This document shows positions 18,974 to 28,259 of a stretch of DNA of 64,000 nt, in pieces (position 1 is the stretch's first letter; each line of letters opens with the position of its first letter). The position numbers and the translations under genes were made by a program. The DNA lies in assembly GCA_013003075.1 (NCBI GenBank), contig JABDLJ010000004.1:62001-126000 (forward strand), read 5' to 3'. A model generated the notes under the pieces. The model made no database searches, had not been told where the DNA came from, and saw only the letters and a program-made list of their open reading frames with translations. The stretch comes from Paracoccaceae bacterium. Lineage in GTDB: Bacteria; Pseudomonadota; Alphaproteobacteria; Rhodobacterales; Rhodobacteraceae.

Positions 18974-20842
18974 ATGAGCGCAGATATGATCCAGCTGACC
19001 ACGGCGCAGGCGATCGTCCGGTGGCTGGAAAACCAGTATATCGAGGTGGACGGCGAAGAGCGGCGTCTGTGTGGCGGCGGGTTCGGAATTTTCGGCCATG
19101 GCAATGTGACCTGCCTTGGCGAGGCGCTGTACGGCGCGCAGGACGCGCTGCCGCTGTATCGCGGACAGAACGAGCAGAGCATGGGCTTTGCCGCCGCGGC
19201 CTATGCCAAGCAGTGGCTGCGGCAGCGCTTCATGTTCTGCACCGCAAGCGCGGGGCCGGGGACCGCGAACCTTCTGACCGCCTCGGCGCTGGCTCATGCC
19301 AACCGCCTGCCGATGCTGATGCTCTGCGGCGATACCTTCATCACCCGGCTGCCCGATCCGGTGCTGCAGCAGCTTGAGCATTTCGGCGATCCCACCTTCG
19401 GCGTGAACGATGCCTTCAAGGCGGTCACGCGGTACTGGGACCGCATCACGCATCCCGCGCAGGTGATCCAGTCGCTGCCGAACGCGATTGCGACGATGCT
19501 CGATCCCGCCGATTGCGGGCCGGCTTTCCTGGGATTGCCGCAGGATGTCCAGGGCTGGAGATATGACTACCCCGAGGCGTTCTTTGCCAAAAGGGTTCAC
19601 CGCATCCGTCGCCAGGCGCCCGATGCGGCCGAGATCGCCGATGCCGCGGCACTTCTGAAAGGCGCCGAGCGCCCGATGATCATCGCCGGCGGCGGGGTGC
19701 AGTATTCCGGCGCCGTGGACGCGCTGACGAAATTCGCCGAAACCCACCAGATCCCGGTGGCCGAGACCATTGCCGGCCGGGCGAACATGCTGGCCACGCA
19801 TCCGCTGAATATCGGCCCGGTGGGCGTGACCGGCTCTGACAGCGCCAACGCGATTGCCGAAAAGGCGGACGTGATCGTCGCCGTGGGCACGCGGCTTCAG
19901 GATTTCACCACCGGCTCGTGGACGGCGTTTTCCAAGGAGGCGCGGTTCGTGTCGCTCAACGCCGCCCGGCACGATGCCGGCAAACACATGTCGCTGCCGG
20001 TCGTGGGGGACGCAAAGCTGGGGCTCTCGGCGCTTGATGCAGCGGTCTCGGGCTACCAGGCGCCGGTGGACTGGGTGCGCGGCGCGCAGGCCGAGCGCAA
20101 AAGCTGGGACGCATACGTGGCCGAGAACGTCGCGTACGGCGACAACCGCCCGAACTCTTATGCGCAGGCGATCGGCGTGGTCAATGCGCTGTGCGATCCG
20201 CGCGACCGGGTGGTTGCGGCGGCGGGCGGCCTGCCGGCCGAGGTGACCGCCAACTGGCGCACGCTCGATATCGGCACGGTCGATGTGGAGTTCGGCTTTT
20301 CCTGCATGGGCTATGAGATCTCTGGCGGCTGGGGCGCCCGCATCGCGCAGTCCCAGCGCGAGCCGGACCGCGACACCATCGTCTTTACCGGGGACGGGTC
20401 TTACCTGATGCTGAACTCCGACATCTATTCGTCGGTGCTCAGCGCCAAGAAGCTGATTGTTCTGGTGCTCGACAATGGCGGGTTCGCGGTCATCAACAAG
20501 CTGCAGAACAACACCGGCAACGAAAGCTTCAACAACCTTCTCAAGGACTGCCCGACGATCCCCGAGACCTTCGCGGTCGACTTCGAAGCCCATGCCCGCG
20601 CCATGGGGGCGGATGCCGAGACGGTATCGGGCCCGGCAGAGCTGGCGCAGGCGTTCGGGCGTGCCAAGGCATCGGACAAGACCTACGTGATCTGCATGCT
20701 CGTGGACGCCTATGAAGGTTGGACCCAGCAGGGCCATACCTGGTGGGAGGTCGGCACGCCGCATGTCACGGGCAGCAAGCGGGTTCGTGAAGCGCATCTC
20801 GACCAGGAAAGCACGCGGGCGCGCCAGCGGAAGGGCGTCTGA
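18974..20842 (+). CDS. iolD: 3D-(3,5/4)-trihydroxycyclohexane-1,2-dione acylhydrolase
   Basis: This thiamine-diphosphate enzyme of about 622 residues has an N-terminal PYR domain (catalytic Glu in RGQNEQSMG), a central domain and a C-terminal PP domain with the ThDP/Mg motif starting GDGSYLML and ending in the Asn of LDNGGF. The family hydrolyses the cyclic dione of the myo-inositol pathway to 5-deoxy-glucuronate. AAGGAG precedes the ATG at 18974. Its stop overlaps the start of the PfkB kinase by one base. Confidence 0.9.
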   Translation: MSADMIQLTTAQAIVRWLENQYIEVDGEERRLCGGGFGIFGHGNVTCLGEALYGAQDALPLYRGQNEQSMGFAAAAYAKQWLRQRFMFCTASAGPGTANLLTASALAHANRLPMLMLCGDTFITRLPDPVLQQLEHFGDPTFGVNDAFKAVTRYWDRITHPAQVIQSLPNAIATMLDPADCGPAFLGLPQDVQGWRYDYPEAFFAKRVHRIRRQAPDAAEIADAAALLKGAERPMIIAGGGVQYSGAVDALTKFAETHQIPVAETIAGRANMLATHPLNIGPVGVTGSDSANAIAEKADVIVAVGTRLQDFTTGSWTAFSKEARFVSLNAARHDAGKHMSLPVVGDAKLGLSALDAAVSGYQAPVDWVRGAQAERKSWDAYVAENVAYGDNRPNSYAQAIGVVNALCDPRDRVVAAAGGLPAEVTANWRTLDIGTVDVEFGFSCMGYEISGGWGARIAQSQREPDRDTIVFTGDGSYLMLNSDIYSSVLSAKKLIVLVLDNGGFAVINKLQNNTGNESFNNLLKDCPTIPETFAVDFEAHARAMGADAETVSGPAELAQAFGRAKASDKTYVICMLVDAYEGWTQQGHTWWEVGTPHVTGSKRVREAHLDQESTRARQRKGV

Positions 20843-21819
20843 TGGTCCTGGACGGCATCTCCAAGCGCAATTTCCTGGTGATCGGGCGGGTCGGGATGGA
20901 CCTGTCGCCCGACCCGCCGGGCACGCGCACCGCCGACGCCAGCGCAATGATGGTCGGCATGGGGGGCAGCAGCGCGAACATTGCGGCGGGGCTGGTAAAG
21001 CTTGGCTGCGCGGCAGCGCTGGTCACCAGCGTGTCGGATGATGCGGTCGGGTGGTACTGCCTGAACCAGCTTGATCGCTACGGGGTCGGCCGCGCCCATG
21101 TGAAACGCATCACCGGCGAATTCCGCACCTCGCTTGCGGTCTACGAGACCCGGCTCGACGAGCACCAAAGCGTGATCTACCGCAACAACGCCGCCGATTT
21201 CCAGATGAGCGTCGAAGATGTCGAGGCAATCGACTACAGCCAGTACGGTGCGCTGATCACCGCCGGCACCGTCTTTGCCGCCGAGCCCTCGCGCAGCGCG
21301 TCCTTCCGCGCCTTCACGCTGGCCCGCGCCGCCGGCCTGCCGATCATCTTCGACGTGGATTACCGCCCCTATAGCTGGCCCTCGGCCGAGGTCGCCGAAG
21401 ACGTGCTGTCGCGGGCCGGCGCGCTGTCGGATGTGATCGTCGGCAACGACGAGGAATTCGGTTTCATGGCGGGCGATGCGGCCAAAGGGCTCGATATGGC
21501 GCGCGATCTGGCCGACAAGAGCGCCGCGATCGTCGTCTACAAGATGGGCCCCGGCGGCGCGGTCACCTTCTCGGACGGCCAGCAAGAGCGCACCGGGATC
21601 TACCCGGTCGAGGCGCTGAAGCCCACCGGGGCCGGCGACAGCTTCATGGCCGGGTTCCTCGCCAGTCTTGCCGAGGGGCGCCCGCTGCGCGAGGCTGTCA
21701 TGCGCGGGTCGGCCTGCGCCTCTATCGTCGTGGCCAAGCCGGGATGCGCGCCGGCGATGCCCGGCAGCGCCGAGCTTGAAGCCTTCATCGCCGCGCATCC
21801 CGGCCCGACGTCCGCCTGA
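20842..21819 (+). CDS. iolC: PfkB-family sugar kinase, likely 5-dehydro-2-deoxygluconokinase
   Basis: This 325-residue ribokinase-family enzyme has the N-terminal GGSSANIA substrate motif and the C-terminal PTGAGDSFMAG anion-hole motif containing the catalytic Asp. It directly follows iolD and precedes iolB, the classical position of IolC, which phosphorylates 5-dehydro-2-deoxygluconate with ATP. The single-base overlap with iolD indicates co-translation. Confidence 0.85.
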   Translation: MVLDGISKRNFLVIGRVGMDLSPDPPGTRTADASAMMVGMGGSSANIAAGLVKLGCAAALVTSVSDDAVGWYCLNQLDRYGVGRAHVKRITGEFRTSLAVYETRLDEHQSVIYRNNAADFQMSVEDVEAIDYSQYGALITAGTVFAAEPSRSASFRAFTLARAAGLPIIFDVDYRPYSWPSAEVAEDVLSRAGALSDVIVGNDEEFGFMAGDAAKGLDMARDLADKSAAIVVYKMGPGGAVTFSDGQQERTGIYPVEALKPTGAGDSFMAGFLASLAEGRPLREAVMRGSACASIVVAKPGCAPAMPGSAELEAFIAAHPGPTSA

Positions 21820-21882
21820 CCCCGGTGCCAGCCTGAACCCCGGCGCCGGCGTTCAACCGGCGCAAACCTGAAAGGGAAGCCC

Positions 21883-22725
21883 ATGCATATCGCCCCGTTT
21901 GACAACCAGAACGTGCCCATTGTCGATGCAGGGAGCAGCGTTGTTCCGCTGAATTATTTCAACATCGTCAAGATGAAGAAGGGCGATGTGTTCGAGTACC
22001 AGGTGCAGGGATATGAAACCTGCATCGTGCCCGCGACCGGAACCGTCGATGTCGAGATCGAGGGCGTTCGCTTCGACGCCGTCGGAAACCGCGGCGAGGA
22101 TGTCTGGGACGGCGAGCCCGAGGGCGTCTACGCACCCACCGGCGCCAAGGTCACGCTAAGCTGCGTGTCCGATGAGACCGAGACTTTCATTGCCGGCGCC
22201 AAATACGACAAGGTGCTGGAGCCCTTCGACGTCAGGGCCGATGGGATCGACCTGGTGCAATACGGCTCGGACGACACCATGACGCATCGCAAGATCAAGC
22301 ACATCCTGGGCCAGAAGCAGCACGGCAAGGTCGGCCGGCTGCTGGTGTCAGAGCTGTATACCGTGGGCGCGGGCGGCTGGTCGGGGTTTCCCAGCCACAA
22401 GCACGACACCGACCGCCTGCCGGACGAGACCCGGCACGACGAGACCTACAATTTCCGTTTCCGGCCGAACTGGGGCTCGGGGCTGCAGATGCTTCAGCGC
22501 GAGGACAACACGCCGGGAGACGCCTATCACATCGTCGACGGCTCCACGATTTGCATCGACAACGGCTATCACCCCTGCTGCGTGCTGCCCGGCTACGAGA
22601 TGTACTACTTCACCATCCTGGGCGGGCTGAGCCAGCGCTCCTTGGTGCAGTATTTCCAGCCCACCCATGCCTACCAGGTCGAGACGATCCCCGGCATCAA
22701 GGACATGGTGGCAAAGTTCAAATGA
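21883..22725 (+). CDS. iolB: 5-deoxy-glucuronate isomerase
   Basis: This 280-residue bicupin protein has the metal-binding segment GGWSGFPSHKHD and a second cupin ending HPCCVLPGYEMYYF, as in IolB. It isomerises 5-deoxy-glucuronate to 5-dehydro-2-deoxygluconate, the substrate of the kinase encoded just upstream. AAAGGGAAG precedes the start, and the stop overlaps the aldolase start by four bases (ATGA). Confidence 0.88.
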   Translation: MHIAPFDNQNVPIVDAGSSVVPLNYFNIVKMKKGDVFEYQVQGYETCIVPATGTVDVEIEGVRFDAVGNRGEDVWDGEPEGVYAPTGAKVTLSCVSDETETFIAGAKYDKVLEPFDVRADGIDLVQYGSDDTMTHRKIKHILGQKQHGKVGRLLVSELYTVGAGGWSGFPSHKHDTDRLPDETRHDETYNFRFRPNWGSGLQMLQREDNTPGDAYHIVDGSTICIDNGYHPCCVLPGYEMYYFTILGGLSQRSLVQYFQPTHAYQVETIPGIKDMVAKFK

Positions 22726-23558
22726 CCCTCGCAACGCTGTCAGAGGTGCTGCAGCCGGCAATGACGGGCGGCTATGCGGTGGCCGGCCTGGTGACGCTGG
22801 GCTGGGAGGATATGCGCGCCTATGTGGCCGCAGCCGAAGCCGAAGGCGTGCCGGTGATCCTGCAGGCCGGACCGTCCTGCCGCGCGCACACGCCGCTGCC
22901 GATCCTGGGCCACATGTTCCGCCATCTTGCCGAGGGCGCGGGCGTTCCGGTCGTGGCGCATCTCGATCACGGCTACACGATGGACGAATGCCGCGAGGCG
23001 CTGGAGGCCGGCTTCACCTCGCTGATGTTCGACGGCTCGCGCAAGCCCCTGGCGCAGAATATCGACGAGACCGCGGCGATCGCCGAGATGGCGCACGGCG
23101 CCGGTATTTCCTGCGAAGGCGAGATCGGGTTTGTCGGCTATTCGGGCGGCGAGGGTTCTGCGGGAACGGATACGGGCGAAGCGGCGCAGTTCGCGCGGCA
23201 GACCGGGGTGGACGCGATGGCGATCTCGGTCGGCAACGTGCATCTGCAGCAGGACAGGCAAGCCGGGCTCGACGAGGCGCGCATCCGCGCCATCGAGGCC
23301 GTGACCGAAGTGCCGCTGGTGATCCATGGCGGCTCTGGCGTGCCGGTGGCGCAGCGCCGGGCCTTGGCGCAAGGCTCTAAGGTCTGCAAGTTCAACATCG
23401 GAACCGAGTTGCGGATGGCCTTCGGCGCGGCGCTGCGCGACGCGGTGGCGCGCGATCCAGAGCGGTTCGACCGGGTGCAGATCCTGAAGGAAACCCATGA
23501 TCCGGTCTGCGCCGCCGCCCGGCGCGTTCTGGCCGATTTCAAGGCCGCCGGCGGCTAG
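22722..23558 (+). CDS. Class II fructose-bisphosphate aldolase family protein (IolJ-like)
   Basis: This 278-residue class II aldolase has zinc ligands visible in HLDHGYTMDE and GNVHLQ and in HGGSGVP, and a catalytic segment GEIGFVGYSGGEG. In this context it should cleave 2-deoxy-5-keto-gluconate 6-phosphate into dihydroxyacetone phosphate and malonate semialdehyde, as IolJ does. It ends the iolD-C-B-aldolase operon. No iolA (methylmalonate semialdehyde dehydrogenase) follows. Confidence 0.83.
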   Translation: MTLATLSEVLQPAMTGGYAVAGLVTLGWEDMRAYVAAAEAEGVPVILQAGPSCRAHTPLPILGHMFRHLAEGAGVPVVAHLDHGYTMDECREALEAGFTSLMFDGSRKPLAQNIDETAAIAEMAHGAGISCEGEIGFVGYSGGEGSAGTDTGEAAQFARQTGVDAMAISVGNVHLQQDRQAGLDEARIRAIEAVTEVPLVIHGGSGVPVAQRRALAQGSKVCKFNIGTELRMAFGAALRDAVARDPERFDRVQILKETHDPVCAAARRVLADFKAAGG

Positions 23559-23564
23559 GGCGGC

Positions 23565-24305
23565 TCAGCCGGCAAGCGCCGACAAGGTGAGGCGCAGCGC
23601 GATGATCACCAAAAGGCCCATGACGATGCGGTCAAAGACGTCACGGCGGATATGGCGGGCCAGCCAGGCGCCGACCGGCATCGCTCCGAACATGGGTATG
23701 CAGGCCAGAAGGCTGAGACCGACCCGGTCCGGCGTCAGAAGACCCAGCCCCCAAAGCGCCGGTATCTGCACCATCGTCATCGACAGGAAGAACACCGATA
23801 TGGTGCCGATGAACGCCTCGCGCGGCAGGCGCATGGCGTTGAGAAACGTCACCGAGACCGGCGCCGAGATCCCGGCCGCGCCCTGCAGCAGCCCCGAGGC
23901 GAAGCCGACGGGCAGGGCGATCCGCGCGGCCAGCGCTGCGTTAAGGCTCCAGTCCGGCTTGGCGATGCGAAAGCCGACATAGGCGAAGGTGGTGACCGCG
24001 ACGCTTAGCATCAGTGCCGGCGAGGGCAGGGCTGCCAGCAGCACCGATCCCGCAGCGGTTCCGGCCCCTGCGCTGAAAACCAGGGACAGAACGAAGCTGC
24101 GGGGCAGAAGCTGGCTGCGATAGGCCCAGGCCTGCCAGATGTTCGACAAAAGCGCCGGGAAGGTGAAGACCGCGACCGCGAAGGGCACACCATAGTAGAT
24201 CGACAGGATCGGCACCGCGATCACCGGCGTGCCGGCACCGATCGCGCCTTTCAGAATGCCGCCCAGCGCGAAGGCGATGGCCGCAGCGATCAGACCCTCA
24301 TCCAT
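23565..24305 (-). CDS. TauE/SafE family membrane transporter
   Basis: This 246-residue protein consists almost entirely of hydrophobic helices (about eight), with the repeated glycine-rich GxxxGxGTP-type start (LKGAIGAGTPVIAVP) of the TauE/SafE family of anion or sulfonate exporters. The ATG at 24305 is preferred over 24347 because membrane sequence begins there. It is divergent from the gntR gene and shares its promoter region with two TGTATACA sites, so it is probably controlled by that regulator. Confidence 0.8.
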   Translation of the reverse strand: MDEGLIAAAIAFALGGILKGAIGAGTPVIAVPILSIYYGVPFAVAVFTFPALLSNIWQAWAYRSQLLPRSFVLSLVFSAGAGTAAGSVLLAALPSPALMLSVAVTTFAYVGFRIAKPDWSLNAALAARIALPVGFASGLLQGAAGISAPVSVTFLNAMRLPREAFIGTISVFFLSMTMVQIPALWGLGLLTPDRVGLSLLACIPMFGAMPVGAWLARHIRRDVFDRIVMGLLVIIALRLTLSALAG

Positions 24306-24372
24306 AGCCCGTTCCAGAATGCCGCACGGCGCGTTCTCTGCCAGCAATCGAGGGCAATGGCAATGCCAAAGG

Positions 24373-24380
24373 TGTATACA
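24373..24380. promoter_or_regulatory. GntR/FadR-type operator candidate, distal copy
   Basis: TGTATACA is a perfect 8-base palindrome in the tauE-gntR divergent region. A second copy lies 63 bases away, six helical turns, which favours cooperative binding on one face of the DNA. FadR-subfamily GntR regulators commonly bind short palindromes of this TGTAxACA type. Confidence 0.6.
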
Positions 24381-24423
24381 TTAGTGGCTTTGAAAGCTGC
24401 ATAAGGCGCGTTGATCTTCAGTA

Positions 24424-24451
24424 TTGACAGAAAATTGTATACAATATACAT
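24424..24451 (+). promoter_or_regulatory. gntR promoter with embedded operator
   Basis: TTGACA at 24424-24429 and a TATACA/ATACAT box at 24445-24451 form a sigma-70-type promoter with 15-16-base spacing. A 12-base perfect palindrome, ATTGTATACAAT at 24434-24445, fills the spacer, so a bound regulator would block RNA polymerase. This points to negative autoregulation of the downstream GntR gene. Confidence 0.65.
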
Positions 24452-24480
24452 GGTTTCCAGCCAGCGCTTGGGGAGGGTGC

Positions 24481-25209
24481 ATGGACCGCCAAGAGCGAAG
24501 CTCTCAAGTCGTGCGGGCGCTCAACGAGCTGCGCTCGTTGATCCTGAGCGGCACCTTCGAGGCCGGAGACCGCCTAGCCGAGACCGCCATTTCAGAGCGC
24601 CTCGGCCTGTCGCGCACACCGCTTCGCCAGGCGATGGACCGGCTGGTCAGCGAAGGCCTTCTGGAGCGGATGGAGACCGGCGGTTGCCGGATCGCCCGTT
24701 TCACCCGTGACGACATCATCGATGCAATCGAGCTGCGCGGCGTTTTGGAAGGCACCGCGGCACGGCTGGCGGCCGAGCGTGGGGTGGTTCCCGAAAAAGC
24801 GCATCAGATCAGGAACGTACTGGACGAACTTGATGAAGCGATCCGGCCCGACGGTTTCGAGTTGCGCGCTTACGTCCGGCTCAATCAGCGCTTCCATGAC
24901 CTTCTGGCGGGGCTGGCCGGATCGGCGGTGATCGCCCGCGAGGTCGACCGCGCCAACCAGCTGCCCGCCGCCTCGCCCAGCGCGTTCCTGCAGGGCCACG
25001 AGTTGATCCCGGACTTCCGCGAGAACCTGCGCGTCGCACAAGCCCAGCATCGCAGCATCTTCGAGGCGATCGAGGCCCGCGAGGGCGCCCGCGCCGAAGC
25101 ACTGACCCGCGAGCACGCGCGCATCGCGCGGGTCAACCTTGAATACATCCTGAACGAACGACCCCGCCTTGCCGAACAGGTCCCCGGACTTGCTCTGATG
25201 CAGGGCTGA
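24481..25209 (+). CDS. GntR-family transcriptional regulator (FadR/FCD subfamily)
   Basis: This 242-residue protein has an N-terminal winged helix (RLAETAISERLGLSRTPLRQ) and a C-terminal all-helical FCD domain with the usual polar/metal residues (ELRGVLEG, NQRFHDLL, QHRSIFEAI). The ATG at 24481 follows GGAGGG. Downstream on the same strand are the O-demethylase-like gene and TRAP transporter, which it probably represses in the absence of an aromatic acid inducer. Confidence 0.87.
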   Translation: MDRQERSSQVVRALNELRSLILSGTFEAGDRLAETAISERLGLSRTPLRQAMDRLVSEGLLERMETGGCRIARFTRDDIIDAIELRGVLEGTAARLAAERGVVPEKAHQIRNVLDELDEAIRPDGFELRAYVRLNQRFHDLLAGLAGSAVIAREVDRANQLPAASPSAFLQGHELIPDFRENLRVAQAQHRSIFEAIEAREGARAEALTREHARIARVNLEYILNERPRLAEQVPGLALMQG

Positions 25210-25252
25210 GCAACAGACGCCCAAACGCGAAAACCTACGGAGGAGACCGACG

Positions 25253-26653
25253 ATGCCAAGCCTGAGCGACGTGATGAAAGAGCACAAGAACGCGGTGGAG
25301 ATGCTGCGCAACAGCCGGATCGGGATGTATGTCTACCCGGTTGTGGCGCCCGAGTACACCAACTGGCGCGACGAGCAGCGCGCCTGGCGCGACAGCGCGG
25401 TTCTGTTCGATCAGACGCACCACATGGACGAGTTGGTCGTCGAGGGTCCGGACGCCGAAGCGTTCCTGAGCCATGTCGGGATCAACAGCTTTGGCAATTT
25501 CGAACTGAGCCGCGCCAAGCATTTCGTGCCCGTCACGCCGGCCGGTCACGTGATCGGCGACATGATCATCTTCCGCGAGCGGGCCGACAAGTTCATTCTT
25601 GTCGGCCGTGCGCCGACCGCCAACTGGACCAAGTTCCACGCCGCGGTGGGCAATTGGAAGGTCCGGCTCTTTCACGATCCGCGCTCGGATTCGCGTCCCG
25701 ACGGCGAGCGCGTGCTGCGCACGCATTATCGCTTTCAGATTCAGGGGCCGGACGCGCCGAAGATCTTCGACAAGATCAATGGCGGGCCGGTGCCGGACAT
25801 CAAGTTCTTCCATGTCGACTGGATCAATGTCGGAGGCCGCCGGGTCCAGGCGCTGCGCCACGGCATGGCCGGCGCGCCGGGGCTCGAGATCTGGGGGCCC
25901 TACGCCGACAAGCACTATGTGCAGAGCACCATCCTTCAGGCCGCGCGCGATCTTGGTATCGATCTTCGCCAGGTCGGCAGCCGCGCCTATTCGACGAATA
26001 CGCTCGAATCCGGCTGGATCCCGTCGCCGCTGCCCGGCATCTACACCGGCGATGGCATGATGCAGGACTACCGCGACTGGCTGGGCGCCGATGCCTACGA
26101 AGCCGCGGGCTCGATCGGCGGCAGCTTCGTGTCGGACGATATCGAGAATTACTATGTCAATCCCTTCGAGTTGGGCTACGGTTTCTACATCGGCTGGAAA
26201 AAGGACGATTTCATTGGCAAATCGGCTCTGGACACGCTCAAGGGCGCGAACAACCGCAAGAAGGTCACCTTCGAGTGGAACCGCGAAGACGTGCTGAAGG
26301 TGATCTCGTCCGGCTTTGAAGAGGGCACGCCCTACAAGTGGATCGATTTCCCGCAGCCGAACTATGCCTCGTCCAGCGCCGACATGGTGATGGACGGCGA
26401 CAATATGGTCGGGATGTCGATGTTCAACGGCTACAGCTTCAACGAGCGCTGTGTGCTGTCGCTTGGGGTCGTGGACAGCAGCGTCGAGGTGGGCGATGTT
26501 CTGACCCTGCGCTGGGGCGAGCCGGAAGAGACGCAGAAGACCTCGACCGAACGGCACCGCCAAGCAGAGATCCGCGTGCGCGTATCGCAGACCCCTTATG
26601 CAAGCGAGGCGCGCGAAAATTACGCTGATAGCTGGCGCACCAAGAGCGCATGA
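25253..26653 (+). CDS. GcvT-like tetrahydrofolate-dependent O-demethylase (LigM/DesA family)
   Basis: This 466-residue protein has the GcvT/aminomethyltransferase fold over its whole length (YTNWRDEQRAWRDSAVLFDQ near the start, ELGYGFYIGWKKDDFIGK in the middle). Length and layout match LigM and DesA, which transfer the methyl group of vanillate/3-O-methylgallate or syringate to tetrahydrofolate, rather than the shorter GcvT. A GGAGGAGA ribosome-binding site precedes it. Together with the extradiol dioxygenase and TRAP transporter downstream it suggests methoxylated aromatic acid use. Dimethylglycine- or sarcosine-type demethylation is the alternative. Confidence 0.7.
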   Translation: MPSLSDVMKEHKNAVEMLRNSRIGMYVYPVVAPEYTNWRDEQRAWRDSAVLFDQTHHMDELVVEGPDAEAFLSHVGINSFGNFELSRAKHFVPVTPAGHVIGDMIIFRERADKFILVGRAPTANWTKFHAAVGNWKVRLFHDPRSDSRPDGERVLRTHYRFQIQGPDAPKIFDKINGGPVPDIKFFHVDWINVGGRRVQALRHGMAGAPGLEIWGPYADKHYVQSTILQAARDLGIDLRQVGSRAYSTNTLESGWIPSPLPGIYTGDGMMQDYRDWLGADAYEAAGSIGGSFVSDDIENYYVNPFELGYGFYIGWKKDDFIGKSALDTLKGANNRKKVTFEWNREDVLKVISSGFEEGTPYKWIDFPQPNYASSSADMVMDGDNMVGMSMFNGYSFNERCVLSLGVVDSSVEVGDVLTLRWGEPEETQKTSTERHRQAEIRVRVSQTPYASEARENYADSWRTKSA

Positions 26654-26750
26654 GGTTTAAGGTAGGCTCCGCGGGCGGTCGCCGTCCGCGAGGGCCAAAA
26701 GAGCGACGAAGAGAACAAAGTGACGAAGAATGTCTTGGGAGGACACCGTA

Positions 26751-27737
26751 ATGACAATCCAGAAAAACATCCTGGCTGCGGCCGCGATCGCGGGCGGGCT
26801 TTGCGTTGGCGCGGCACAGGCCGATGAGCTGAGCTTTGCCAACTTCACGCCGCCGTTTCACACCATCAACGCATCGGTGATCGAAAAGATGAATGCCGAT
26901 CTGTCGGGCGCCACCGATGGCGCGCTGACCGTGCGCGGCTATCATGGCGGCGAGCTGGGCGCAGGCCCGGTCGAGCAGTATGTCCGCGTGTTTCAGGGCG
27001 TGGCCGATATCGGCTGGGGCCTGCCGGGCTATACCTCGTCGCAGTTTCGGCAGACCATGATTGCCGAGCTGCCCAACGCGCTGCCGCTTGACATGCCGGG
27101 CTACGAGGCGCTGTGGCGCGCCTATTCGGACCACTTGGCCGATGAATTCCCGGGCACCGTTCCGGTTGCGCTGTGGACATCCGAGCCCAACATTTTCATC
27201 ATGCGGGACCACGTGATCCGCAAGCCCGAAGATCTGGCCGGCCTGAAGGTTCGGGTTGCCGGTGCAACGGCAGCAGAGGTCGCCGTCGCATTGGGCGCAA
27301 CGCCGGTGCAGATGCCGATCAACGAGGTCTACAATTCGCTGCAGACCGGGCTGATCGACGGGGTGATTACCGGCTCGTCCACCTTGTCGGACTTCAAACT
27401 TGACGAGGTTGCCAACAGCTACACGATGGGCGCCAACCTTGGCCGGCTGTCGTTCTACGCGGTCCTGAACGAGGCGCGCTACAACGCGCTTCCCGACGAC
27501 CAGCGCGCTGCGATCGATGCGGCCAGCGGCGTGCCGTTGTCCAAAAGCGCAGAGGATGCCTGGAACGCCACCGCCAATGCCGCGGTTGCGGCCGCACGCG
27601 CCACCGGCGACAACACCTTCGTCGATCTGACCGAGGACGAGATCGCGGCCTTTGCAGAGGCTCTGGCCGAAGTGACCGATGCCTATGTCGACAGCGTCGG
27701 CGGCGCCGACACCGTCGCTGCGATGCGCAGCGAGTAA
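26751..27737 (+). CDS. TRAP transporter periplasmic substrate-binding protein (DctP)
   Basis: This 328-residue protein has a signal peptide (to about residue 24, AAQA-DE) and the DctP fold. The family's key arginine region is visible as DLAGLKVRVAGATAAEV, followed by NEVYNSLQTGLIDGV. GGGAGG precedes the ATG at 26751. It captures an organic acid in the periplasm for the DctQM pair encoded immediately downstream. Confidence 0.88.
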   Translation: MTIQKNILAAAAIAGGLCVGAAQADELSFANFTPPFHTINASVIEKMNADLSGATDGALTVRGYHGGELGAGPVEQYVRVFQGVADIGWGLPGYTSSQFRQTMIAELPNALPLDMPGYEALWRAYSDHLADEFPGTVPVALWTSEPNIFIMRDHVIRKPEDLAGLKVRVAGATAAEVAVALGATPVQMPINEVYNSLQTGLIDGVITGSSTLSDFKLDEVANSYTMGANLGRLSFYAVLNEARYNALPDDQRAAIDAASGVPLSKSAEDAWNATANAAVAAARATGDNTFVDLTEDEIAAFAEALAEVTDAYVDSVGGADTVAAMRSE

Positions 27738-27740
27738 CAC

Positions 27741-28259
27741 GTGATTGCGATACGCAATCTTGCGGACAGGCTGATCGGCCTGTCCGCCACTATTGGTGCC
27801 ATCGGCCTTTTCATCGAGGTGTCGGTGATCCTGGTCGACGTGATCGGCCGCGCCTTTGGACGCCCGCTTTATGGCTCTCAGGACCTGGTCACGATGACGA
27901 TGGTGCTGGTGGTCTTTGGCGGCATGGCGCTTTGTGACCGCACCGGCGGGCATATCGCGGTGGATATCTTCGAGCGCCGTTTTCCGGACGCGCTCAACCG
28001 GCTTATCGATATCGGGTCGGCGCTGCTTGGCGCTGTCATTTTCGTCTTCATCGCCTACGCGATCTGGGACAGTTCGAAAATATCGGTCATGCTCAATCTC
28101 AACACCAATCTTCTCAACCTGCCCAAGGCCTGGTTCCAATGGGCGCTGGCCGGGTTTTCGCTGGTCACGGCGATGGGCCTCTTGCTGCGCGCCGCCGAAC
28201 TGGCGATGACCGGCCGCGATATTCGCGGCGAGAGATCGGACCTGCCAAATGAGCTCTGA
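27741..28259 (+). CDS. TRAP transporter small membrane subunit (DctQ)
   Basis: This 172-residue protein has four hydrophobic helices and the DctQ-type middle motif (RAFGRPLYGSQDL, GHIAVDIFERRFP). The start is a GTG three bases after the DctP stop, and the end overlaps DctM by 11 bases, so the three genes form one coupled operon. Confidence 0.87.
   Translation: MIAIRNLADRLIGLSATIGAIGLFIEVSVILVDVIGRAFGRPLYGSQDLVTMTMVLVVFGGMALCDRTGGHIAVDIFERRFPDALNRLIDIGSALLGAVIFVFIAYAIWDSSKISVMLNLNTNLLNLPKAWFQWALAGFSLVTAMGLLLRAAELAMTGRDIRGERSDLPNEL

Noticed and set aside
18809-20947. 712-codon minus-strand frame opposite iolD
   Set aside because: It is antisense to a convincing thiamine-diphosphate enzyme and shows biased shadow composition without recognisable domains.
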